From positions 1-35,999 of the IMG/VR virus record IMGVR_UViG_3300015206_000007: a DNA stretch of 35,999 nucleotides; one strand, given 5' to 3'. Both the position numbers and the translations under genes were made by a program. Source of the stretch: a virus. The notes beneath the pieces are model-generated. The model was not told where the DNA came from and did not search any database. It saw nothing but the letters and a program-made list of their open reading frames with translations. Of this stretch, positions 30,207 through 35,999 are shown piece by piece; the first letter of the stretch is position 1, and each line of letters starts with the position of its first letter.

Positions 30207-31327
30207 GTGGCCACTCCCTTGGTGCCGGCGCGGCGGGCAACGGGATGCTGCGTGAAACGAATGGCATCATCCGGCTTGGAAAGAGTTTCCCGGCAGCCGG
30301 GAGGAATCCAGAACGGCGCCCGCGGTGAAGCGCCCTTGACCCAAAGCAGCCAGATGTACGCCGTTGCCGTCGATCCCTCAGGGTCCCAGCGCCCCTTGCA
30401 GAGATTGACCCTCTCGGCGAAGAACGCGATCAGCGTCGGCGGATTGTCCTTGAAGACGCGCTCATAACGTCCGCCGGTTTCCAACCATTGCAGCCGCACG
30501 AACATCGCGGCGCCGGACCGTGCGAGCTCAAGCGCCCTCAGAACGAATTTTTCGGAATTGTCCCCAAAGGGAGGATTGGTGATAATCCAGGCTGCATCCT
30601 GGTCGCGCCGGTTGAACTGCTCGCACTCCAGAAAATCGACCGTAAAGTCGCTATAGCCGTAGTCGTGAATGTCGCTGGCGGTTACGTCGTCAAAATATTC
30701 GCGCAACACCTCGGCGATATGGCCCTCCCCGCATGCCGGCTCCCATGCGATCTGGCGACGGCAATCGCCGCGCCGTCCAATCTGCGGGAACACGCGCTCG
30801 ATCAGCGCCCGCGTGGCCCAGGGCGGCGTCGGAAAATAATCGAGGCTGTCATCCGGCTCAAGGCGCGATGCCATGATCGCGCGGCCGCTTTCCATGCTGC
30901 TACCGCCCATCGGATCGACGACAATCGCCTTTCCTGATGCCATTCGCGAGCGCATGCCCGTGATAGCAGCCGTGAAATCATCTTCGGAGAGTTTGGCGGC
31001 CGACTGCGCCTGCATCGACAGTTTCTTGTCGACGCCGATGTCCTTCAGCGACGCCGGCGGGATCTCGCCTTCCGACACCTTGACCGGGCGCCCCTCGCGC
31101 AGGTGGCCGGCTTCCTTGGCCCGCTGCAGCAAGACGCCGAGCCAGCGCTCGACCCTCATCTGGAATTCGGTCGCGTCCGCCAGGAGTGCCCGATCGCGCA
31201 CTTGTTTGGCATGCAGCTTGACGTGGTCGAGCTCGTCCCGGCTTTTCAAGACCACGTCGACCGCCGTCGACTTCAGCGCTGTCGCCAGAGCCGCCATGGC
31301 GCGATCGTAATGGGCGAGCATGGTCAT
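30203..31327 (-). CDS. DNA adenine methyltransferase-like protein with extra N-terminal domain
   Basis: 374 aa. Residues ~150-330 form a class I methyltransferase: SAM motif EPACGEG (196-202), an acidic ASDIHDYG loop, then the catalytic NPPF (251-254), as in N6-adenine enzymes with motif I first. An FPTPPWATRALIERVF segment precedes motif I. Residues 1-140 form a separate helical domain (DRAMAALATALKSTAVDVVL, then RVERWLGVLLQRAKEAGHLR), like the DUF3102-type regions of phage/plasmid proteins. The enzyme may protect phage DNA or alter regulator binding. Target sequence cannot be predicted. Confidence 0.82.
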   Translation of the reverse strand: MTMLAHYDRAMAALATALKSTAVDVVLKSRDELDHVKLHAKQVRDRALLADATEFQMRVERWLGVLLQRAKEAGHLREGRPVKVSEGEIPPASLKDIGVDKKLSMQAQSAAKLSEDDFTAAITGMRSRMASGKAIVVDPMGGSSMESGRAIMASRLEPDDSLDYFPTPPWATRALIERVFPQIGRRGDCRRQIAWEPACGEGHIAEVLREYFDDVTASDIHDYGYSDFTVDFLECEQFNRRDQDAAWIITNPPFGDNSEKFVLRALELARSGAAMFVRLQWLETGGRYERVFKDNPPTLIAFFAERVNLCKGRWDPEGSTATAYIWLLWVKGASPRAPFWIPPGCRETLSKPDDAIRFTQHPVARRAGTKGVAT

Positions 31328-31707
31328 GCCGCCCTCGCCTGGTCGAGGAGTGCCGCGACTGCCGCCTTCGATCTCGCAGGCATTCGATAGCCTTGGCCCC
31401 AGACGGTTTCGACTTCAACGGCGAAGGGTTTGAGCTTCTTGCGCAGCCTAGAGATAAAGACGTCGACAATCTTGATGTCGGGCTCCAGATCGACGCGGTC
31501 GCTGTAGAGCGCGTTCATCGCGTGCTGCTTTGTCAGCATCTCGCATTTGAACAGTGCGCCTAACATTTTGCTCTCGTATGCCGTAAGCTGGAAAACGAGC
31601 GGCGCCTCGAGGCGAAGGCCCATGGTTTCCTCGAGGGCGCGAATTTTCTCGCGAAGCTCCTCGTTCTCGGTTTCGAGCATCTGGACGTATTCGTCTCGGA
31701 GCGTCAT
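31324..31707 (-). CDS. CtrA-like winged-helix DNA-binding protein without receiver domain
   Basis: 127 aa from ATG 31707, coupled as ATGA to the upstream gene (the frame is open 11 codons further up). Residues 1-31 form a short coiled coil (MTLRDEYVQMLETENEELRE). The rest is an OmpR/PhoB-type winged helix: LTAYESKMLGALFK, LTKQHAMNALYSD, DIKIVDVFISRLRKKL and VETVWGQGYRM. The recognition-helix region is very close to CtrA from memory (E-P-x-x-K-I-x-D-V-F-I-x-x-L-R-K-K-L). CtrA is the essential alphaproteobacterial cell-cycle response regulator. Losing the receiver would make binding independent of phosphorylation; the coiled coil may replace it for dimerisation. Confidence 0.85.
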   Translation of the reverse strand: MTLRDEYVQMLETENEELREKIRALEETMGLRLEAPLVFQLTAYESKMLGALFKCEMLTKQHAMNALYSDRVDLEPDIKIVDVFISRLRKKLKPFAVEVETVWGQGYRMPARSKAAVAALLDQARAA

Positions 31708-32519
31708 GTCGCCCCGCTTCGCGCGAGCCTGCGCAGCCATCGGTTCGCGACCTCGCGAAAGATCGGCGTCACGTCGGATTTAGCCTTGGCATGTGCTTTG
31801 TTGAGCCCGTCTGTTCCCTCGATTCGAATGGCCGCGGTCAACTCTTCGAGGTCGACGTCTTTTAGCTCGACGCAAATGATGCGCTCCGCTGCCTGTATTT
31901 CGGCGGCGCTGATCGGCGCGCGCTTGGCCTTGGCCAGGCACTGCAGCACCTTACGGGCGGGGATCACGCCGCGCCGCTTCACTAAAGATCTGATGAGGCC
32001 GATGCAGCCGCAATCGCCTTCGGCTATCACCGACTGCGGGGAGATGTTGCGGATTCGGACGCCGGCGCGCCGGCACACGTTGTCTACGTCTACTGCATCC
32101 GGATCGCCAGAGGCCAGCAGCGCGCGATAGATATCCATCGGCGAAACCACAACGCGGTCAGTGTTGTGACCTACGAAAGCGCGCGCACGTTCGTCAACGC
32201 CGTCGGCCTGGACGATGAAGACCGGGATTTGAGGGATGCCCAGCGACGCAGCGACGATGGCGGTATGCTGGCCGTCGACGATATGGAGCGATGCGGGCCC
32301 GGCTTGCACGACGATCGGCGGCTTCAACCTATTCCAGGAAAACTGCTCGATCATCTTGCGGATCAACGCGATCGAGCGCCGTGACAGATCGCGCTGGTAG
32401 GTGGCGTCGACCAGCAGATCGGTCGGGGCGACCCATTTCAACGATGGTTTCACGCCATCGAAAGCCGCCGGCTTGAGGTCCGGGAAGTTCATCGGCTTGA
32501 TGGCGCGGAGCTGCGTCAT
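31704..32519 (-). CDS. ParB-like nuclease-domain protein, short form
   Basis: 271 aa. The core is ParB-type: VDATYQRDLSRRSIALIRKM, then PPIVVQAGPASLHIVDGQHT and ARAFVGHNTDRVVV, with H-I-V-D-G-Q-H as the hallmark. It has no clear HTH near the domain as in full ParB; the C-terminus is helical (LEELTAAIRIEGTDGLNKAH). Such proteins are frequent in phage accessory blocks and their roles differ from segregation. It is a second, unrelated-looking copy besides the large ParB at 27549. ATGA overlaps occur on both sides. Confidence 0.82.
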   Translation of the reverse strand: MTQLRAIKPMNFPDLKPAAFDGVKPSLKWVAPTDLLVDATYQRDLSRRSIALIRKMIEQFSWNRLKPPIVVQAGPASLHIVDGQHTAIVAASLGIPQIPVFIVQADGVDERARAFVGHNTDRVVVSPMDIYRALLASGDPDAVDVDNVCRRAGVRIRNISPQSVIAEGDCGCIGLIRSLVKRRGVIPARKVLQCLAKAKRAPISAAEIQAAERIICVELKDVDLEELTAAIRIEGTDGLNKAHAKAKSDVTPIFREVANRWLRRLARSGAT

Positions 32520-33607
32520 GGCCGCCCCGGCATCGCGTTATGCAAAACGCCGTCGAGATGCCGGCCGGCGGCTTTCTTGCCGACGCGCTGTAACGTCGAC
32601 CGGGAACCAAACTTTGTGAACTGGCGGGGATAAGCGTCGACCTGCACCATTTCGGTCCGGTCATGCTCGTAATCACCGAAAGCGAAGCGACCAGGCGTGC
32701 CGGCCGGCACGACTCCAGCGGGGTGCCATTCGCCCCACTGTTTAAAAAAGTAGGGTACGCCCGCGGCACTGCACTGATCGCGCAACTCGCGCACCCATTG
32801 AATGCTCATCGGCCGCGCGCCGGGGCCGCTCTCGCCGCCGACGATCACCCAATCGAGCTTGCGGCGCTCACTAACTGGTGGCGAGGGGCCGTTAACATCC
32901 CAATCGCCGGTATAAGGCACCCCGCTTTCGCAATAGTTGCCCTTTAGCGCATTTAGGTGAATCCCGGCGCGGACGCTGCCGGGCTTTTGTGGGAGGATGC
33001 AAAGCTTGGTCAGATCAATGGGCCCGAGCAATGGCTCGGCCGAAATGAACCGGACCGCCGCCGGCGTATCAAGTAAACTCCGAATCCGCTCATCGGCTTC
33101 CTGCTGGCGTTCGGTCGAGACGCCGAGCCAGACGTTTCGCGCCGGCCATGCCTCAGTCGCGAGACGGCAGCTATTCCAGGCCCTACAACCATGCTCGCTG
33201 ACCCATCGCTGCATCCGGTCGGCGCGCTTTGTCAGTATCTGGAACGTGTGACCGATCCCGTCGCGATCGCAGGCGCCCATCACCGCGAATATTTCGTACA
33301 GCCATGCGTCGCTGACAAAATCTGCAAACAGGTCCGTCATCGAGCCGACAAAAATCGTGCGTGGCTTTTTCCAGCGCAGCGGTTGCCGCAGCATCTTCTC
33401 GTCGAGGAACAACTCGATATCGTTGCGATGCCCCGGCTTGAACGGCAGCCCGGTGCCCAGGCGCTTATTGAATCCTTCGGCGTAACAAAACTCGCAGCCG
33501 GTGGTGGCATGCTCGCAATGCCAGCCGATCTTGCCGGTCTTGATGTTGCGGGCCCGGATCGGATTCCAGGTGGCGTCGGTCCATTCGATCGAGGAGTTGT
33601 CGGCCAT
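32516..33607 (-). CDS. Gp37/Gp68-family (DUF5131) protein, radical-SAM-like
   Basis: 363 aa from ATG 33607, which forms TGATG with the upstream stop (a GTG one codon earlier is possible). It opens MADNSSIEWTDATWNPIRAR and has C31-x6-C38-x2-C41 in HCEHATTGCEFCYAEGF, a radical-SAM-like Cys motif. Later come FVGSMTDLFADFV, FQILTKRADRMQRW, VWLGVSTERQQEADERIRS, and WVIVGGESGPGARPM. This matches the widespread phage Gp37/Gp68 family. The family's substrate is not established; it may act on nucleotides or protein. Confidence 0.9.
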   Translation of the reverse strand: MADNSSIEWTDATWNPIRARNIKTGKIGWHCEHATTGCEFCYAEGFNKRLGTGLPFKPGHRNDIELFLDEKMLRQPLRWKKPRTIFVGSMTDLFADFVSDAWLYEIFAVMGACDRDGIGHTFQILTKRADRMQRWVSEHGCRAWNSCRLATEAWPARNVWLGVSTERQQEADERIRSLLDTPAAVRFISAEPLLGPIDLTKLCILPQKPGSVRAGIHLNALKGNYCESGVPYTGDWDVNGPSPPVSERRKLDWVIVGGESGPGARPMSIQWVRELRDQCSAAGVPYFFKQWGEWHPAGVVPAGTPGRFAFGDYEHDRTEMVQVDAYPRQFTKFGSRSTLQRVGKKAAGRHLDGVLHNAMPGRP

Positions 33608-33795
33608 CACTCGGCCCTCGCCGCGTCTCGGATGTCCAGGCGGCGCGCCGCGATCAGCAGCGGGCAGTCATCGCATACCCGGGCGGTTGCGGTGCCGCGT
33701 TCGTCCCATTTCAACTTGCCGCAGCACTCGGAGGTTTCGGCCAGCGATATCTGAAGGATCGAGCGTTGCGATAATTGCTGCTGGGTGAGGCTCAT
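33607..33795 (-). CDS. Small Cys-containing protein, 62 aa
   Basis: 62 aa from ATG 33795, overlapped on both sides (ATGA before, TGATG after). It contains ETSECCGKLKWDERGTATAR followed by VCDDCPLLIAARRLD: two Cys pairs (CC and C-x2-C) that could bind zinc. An N-terminal SLTQQQLSQRSILQISLAET helix precedes. No family is recognised. Confidence 0.55.
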   Translation of the reverse strand: MSLTQQQLSQRSILQISLAETSECCGKLKWDERGTATARVCDDCPLLIAARRLDIRDAARAE

Positions 33796-34184
33796 ACTGC
33801 CTCGCTCTCGTCTTCGGTCGCCGTGAGGATGACGAGCCTTGTCTCGATGCTGTGCGCCGTCCGAGGGATGCCAAATTCGGCGGTGAGAGCCGCGGCAATT
33901 TCACGCCGCGACTTCCGCTGCGTTCGGAGTTCGATCAACCGCGCGTCGCACTCGCGAGAATAAGGATAGATAGTCTGCCCGTTGCGGACGTAGACCTTCT
34001 GGCTGTATCGCGGCGGGGGCTTATTGACGAGGTTCCGCGAAAGCAAAAACCAATAGACCGTCCCCTGCTTCAGGCCGAGTCGCCGCGCGATCTTTCCAGC
34101 GGTCGGTTTCTCCATCGTCTCGACTAACGTTTCGATTTTGCGAGCAACGTCCTGGGTAATGACCGGATTCCGCCGTTCGCTCAT
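33792..34184 (-). CDS. Two-HTH DNA-binding protein
   Basis: 130 aa. The first HTH at ~residues 20-50 (IETLVETMEKPTAGKIARRL, LKQGTVYWFL) has the reading of a small winged or MarR-like domain. The second, ~78-118 (RECDARLIELRTQRKSRREI, AAALTAEFGIPRTAHSIETR), has the W/Y-x(5)-L-x-x-L plus R-x-x-x-I-A-x-x-L layout of Myb/GcrA-type domains. It lies in the accessory block with ATGA junctions. It is probably an early regulator, but its target is unknown. Confidence 0.7.
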   Translation of the reverse strand: MSERRNPVITQDVARKIETLVETMEKPTAGKIARRLGLKQGTVYWFLLSRNLVNKPPPRYSQKVYVRNGQTIYPYSRECDARLIELRTQRKSRREIAAALTAEFGIPRTAHSIETRLVILTATEDESEAV

Positions 34185-34513
34185 GACGACCCCCTCGCCT
34201 CTTTCTCGTTGCGGCGCGCCTGCCAGGCCTCGCCGCGCAGCCAGGGCAGGTCGTTGCCGACCTTTCCGAGGAAATGCGAGGTGGGCTCGCGATCGCTGGC
34301 AAAGAACTCCTCGAGGTAGATCACCACCACGAGCCCCGCGCGCGTGGTGCGCTTACCTTCCGCCGGCATCGAGTCGGCGTGGCGGATCTCGACGGCCAGC
34401 ACGGCGAAGCGCGGATCGACGTAGGGGCCATAATGCTTCGACGGCTTCGTGATGACGTCCTCGGCAAAGCCGATCAGGTCGATGAGGGTTTCGGATAACG
34501 ACCTCATGATCAT
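34181..34513 (-). CDS. Unknown 110-aa protein
   Basis: 110 aa. Start chosen as ATG 34513, which overlaps the stop of the gene upstream as ATGA (other in-frame ATGs lie at 34519 and 34507). The body starts MRSLSETLIDLIGFAEDVIT and contains DPRFAVLAVEIRHADSMPAE and AGLVVVIYLEEFFASDREPT, a mixed alpha/beta pattern, then a basic end (RGEAWQARRNEKEARGS). No family is recognised. Confidence 0.6.
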   Translation of the reverse strand: MIMRSLSETLIDLIGFAEDVITKPSKHYGPYVDPRFAVLAVEIRHADSMPAEGKRTTRAGLVVVIYLEEFFASDREPTSHFLGKVGNDLPWLRGEAWQARRNEKEARGSS

Positions 34514-34968
34514 TCGCATCCCCGGCCGATTTTGCCGTTGTCTCGGTCGTCGACAAATTGCTTCCATGGGCGCCAGCCAGCGGGGCAGTGGAATCCCCAC
34601 TCGCGAATATTTGGCCCGGTGATGAACAGCGACCAGCACGGACCATCGGTAAGCTCGATGCGATGCGCGTAGAACGCGCCGCGAAACTTGAACGCGCCGG
34701 CTGCATATTCCTTTTTTCGATGGACGCCGCCGGCTGCGATCGTGTGCTCGGTATATTTGCCGTCGAGCAGGATCGAGCAATTCAGCCACGGATGATCGTG
34801 CAAGGCGCGATCATCATCGGAGCGCAGGAAATGATGCAGATAGACGTTGAGAAAACGGTTGCGCGGGATAATCCACCAGCGAAGCATGTAGGGCTGCTCG
34901 GCGCCGCCGATGATGAAATCAGGCGGCCGCGAATCGGCGATGCGTTTGAAGAAGCGGAAGATCGTCAT
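34510..34968 (-). CDS. Cupin-like phage protein, possibly metal-binding
   Basis: 152 aa from ATG 34968, with GAGGG as ribosome site (an ATG at 34986 is also in frame). It contains VYLHHFLRSDDDRALHDHPW, then NCSILLDGKYTEHTI, FYAHRIELTDGPCWSLFITG and REWGFHCPAGWRPWKQFV. The HDH cluster, later H-R-I and W-x-x-F-I-T-G-P are typical of a cupin barrel with a metal site, seen in many phages and bacteria. The role is not known; enzymes such as 2-oxoglutarate-type oxidoreductases or sugar isomerases are options. Confidence 0.78.
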   Translation of the reverse strand: MTIFRFFKRIADSRPPDFIIGGAEQPYMLRWWIIPRNRFLNVYLHHFLRSDDDRALHDHPWLNCSILLDGKYTEHTIAAGGVHRKKEYAAGAFKFRGAFYAHRIELTDGPCWSLFITGPNIREWGFHCPAGWRPWKQFVDDRDNGKIGRGCE

Positions 34969-35366
34969 GACGCCCTCCCCCGCCATGATCTAAAGGGGTT
35001 GCGGGCAGCGGCTCGCCCCGAGGGGAAAGGTCCGCCGCTACCCGCGTCCGGCCGGAGGGCAGGACCGGATGGTTTTGCGAATGACCGCCGCAGCGGATCG
35101 GCCGTCACAACCGGCGGCGCCACCTGGCACAGCTGCTCGGTAGTGAAGCCGGTTGAGGAACGGGCGAAGCCGCATGGCTCCGGCGCGTCGCCGAACGGTT
35201 CGGAATAAGGATCGGCCGGCGCGGAGCTGGCCCGTTTCGCTCCCGGCGAGGGGCCACCGAAGTGGCCGGACTGCGGGGGCGCGCGCCGGCCGATGGTCAC
35301 CGCGCAACAAAGACTAAGCGCGGCGAACACGGATGCGATGACGAGGAGGATCTTGGCGATGATCAT
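34965..35366 (-). CDS. Membrane-anchored or secreted small protein
   Basis: 133 aa from ATG 35366. The N-terminus (MIIAKILLVIASVFAALSLC) is a signal-anchor or lipoprotein-like stretch with two Cys after it. The rest is Pro/Ser/Arg-rich and low complexity, with no recognised domain. Its start overlaps the 17-aa ORF stop (ATGA) and its end overlaps the ATG of the cupin gene's longer frame. The product could act at the envelope, for example in superinfection exclusion, but nothing shows this. Confidence 0.55.
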   Translation of the reverse strand: MIIAKILLVIASVFAALSLCCAVTIGRRAPPQSGHFGGPSPGAKRASSAPADPYSEPFGDAPEPCGFARSSTGFTTEQLCQVAPPVVTADPLRRSFAKPSGPALRPDAGSGGPFPSGRAAARNPFRSWRGRAS

Positions 35367-35416
35367 TTGAGGTCACCATCGCTCTCAAAAAGATCTTCAG
35401 GACGATCATTTGACAT
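35363..35416 (-). CDS. Micro-ORF, 17 aa, coupled to next gene
   Basis: ATG 35416 to TGA 35363-35365, reading MSNDRPEDLFESDGDLK, acidic and polar. Its stop overlaps the next ATG (ATGA). The ribosome site is weak. It may serve as a translational relay or leader peptide. The ~100-bp gap to the next gene (35417-35518) shows nothing I can name. Confidence 0.3.
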   Translation of the reverse strand: MSNDRPEDLFESDGDLK

Positions 35417-35518
35417 AGCTGTATCACTCGCTCGGAAGGGTCCGTTCGACGACGCGGTAATAATGAAGATCGGGATACGCAAAAACGCTACGGATACGAA
35501 CGCGAGACAGCCGTCAGT

Positions 35519-35647
35519 TCAGAGCGGCCGGTGATGCTCCCGGGTCGCGGGAGGAAGCTTTGAATAGGGACGCGGATTCCAGAACAGCGCGACCGCCAGA
35601 AGCGAGAGTGGCGTCGTTAAAGCCACGGTGATCAAGAAGGTGGTCAC
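35519..35647 (-). CDS. Small membrane protein, 42 aa
   Basis: GTG start at 35647, overlapping the previous stop as GTGA, supports this frame over longer upstream ones. The product MTTFLITVALTTPLSLLAVA continues with ALFWNPRPYSKLPPATREHH, a single N-terminal membrane helix with a short polar tail. No family is recognised. Confidence 0.5.
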   Translation of the reverse strand: MTTFLITVALTTPLSLLAVALFWNPRPYSKLPPATREHHRPL

Positions 35648-35910
35648 GCGGCCTCCGCAAGACGTTGCGAAGCCTCGACGATGGATCGGATCAGAAGCCA
35701 ACCGATCTCGGTTGGCCGGAAGAATGGCCCGCGTGTGCGCTCGCCTGGCATCTGGCGATTCCAAATCTCAATCAGTTCGCGTCGCCATAGCGGTACCATC
35801 GCCTCGCGTTGATCGCGAGTCAGGGTGACCTGACCGCCATTGGCGCAGCAGACCGCGAGGTGCTTCAAGGTCGCGATCTGCCGGTTTGAGAGACGTTCTT
35901 TCCGCGACAT
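35644..35910 (-). CDS. Unknown 88-aa protein, HTH-like composition
   Basis: 88 aa from ATG 35910, overlapping the upstream stop as TGATG. It opens MSRKERLSNRQIATLKHLAV, then VTLTRDQREAMVPLWRRELI, a helical sequence with winged-helix flavour but no assigned family. Ends with TEIGWLLIRSIVEASQRLAE. It is the first complete gene on the right. Confidence 0.6.
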   Translation of the reverse strand: MSRKERLSNRQIATLKHLAVCCANGGQVTLTRDQREAMVPLWRRELIEIWNRQMPGERTRGPFFRPTEIGWLLIRSIVEASQRLAEAA

Positions 35911-35999
35911 CAGGCAGCCTTCAAGAGTTCAACGAGTTTTTCCGACTGTCGCCGGTAAGCTTCCTGCCGAGCGCGCGCACCCGCGCGCGAGGCGTCGGC
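35910..35999 (-). CDS. C-terminal fragment of an upstream gene (runs off window)
   Basis: 29 codons are open from the right edge to a TGA at 35910-35912, ending ARQEAYRRQSEKLVELLKAA. The stop overlaps the next ATG (TGATG), consistent with the coupling seen in this operon. The fragment is amphipathic helix; no function can be given. Confidence 0.45.
   Translation of the reverse strand, partial: ADASRAGARARQEAYRRQSEKLVELLKAA

Noticed and set aside
1-35999. Integrase, CI-type repressor, clear endolysin/spanin, CRISPR array, insertion sequence
   Set aside because: None recognised after reading through; small membrane proteins at 44, 26991 and 35519 are not enough to call a lysis cassette.

Overview
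The window is the interior of a tailed-phage genome, most likely a prophage in an alphaproteobacterium of the Bradyrhizobium/Rhodopseudomonas kind. Three things support that host. The DNA is GC-rich. Several predicted regulators resemble alphaproteobacterial cell-cycle proteins (GcrA-like and CtrA-like DNA-binding domains). A 24-bp palindrome at 11930-11953 looks like a dispersed repeat of Bradyrhizobiaceae genomes (recalled, not searched). Neither phage end lies in the window, and I see no integrase, CI-type repressor or clear endolysin.

Two small genes (25047-25466) are on the + strand. Everything else I support is on the - strand, so transcription runs from right to left. (1) 35999-24949 holds accessory, regulatory and replication genes packed with ATGA/GTGA/TGATG overlaps: small unknowns, a cupin-like protein, HTH proteins, a Gp37/Gp68-type CxxC protein, two ParB-domain proteins, a CtrA-like winged helix without receiver, a DNA methyltransferase, a Lar-type zinc protein and a CHC2/Toprim primase. 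(2) 24948-22780 is a P4/D5-type SF3 helicase, followed at once by an array of twelve 9-bp iterons with AT-rich spacers and a central hairpin (22524-22780), my candidate replication origin. (3) 22399-21390 encodes a NusG-like NGN-domain protein and a GcrA-like protein. These are followed by an intrinsic terminator (21204-21237) in front of the late genes, which fits an antitermination or late-switch module.

(4) 21082-11205 is a lambda-type head module: gpZ-like protein, small and large terminase, gpW, portal, S49 protease with nested scaffold, decoration protein, major capsid protein, a small conserved protein and a gpFII-like connector. Repeated TTTAGG boxes just upstream of the small terminase gene are candidate packaging-site elements. 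(5) 11202-1 is a Mu-type contractile-tail module: tail-completion candidate, DUF2635, sheath, tube, tail assembly chaperone with a programmed -1 frameshift (site 6429-6435), tape measure, DNA-circularization protein and the start of a gpP-like baseplate hub. This module is interrupted by a ParA/MinD-type ATPase, an AT-richer orphan gene after the chaperone and a free-standing HNH endonuclease.

The most interesting features are the pair of phage-borne cell-cycle-regulator-like proteins with a NusG homologue upstream of a late terminator, the iteron array, the precisely resolved frameshift, and the ParA-like ATPase inside a virion operon.
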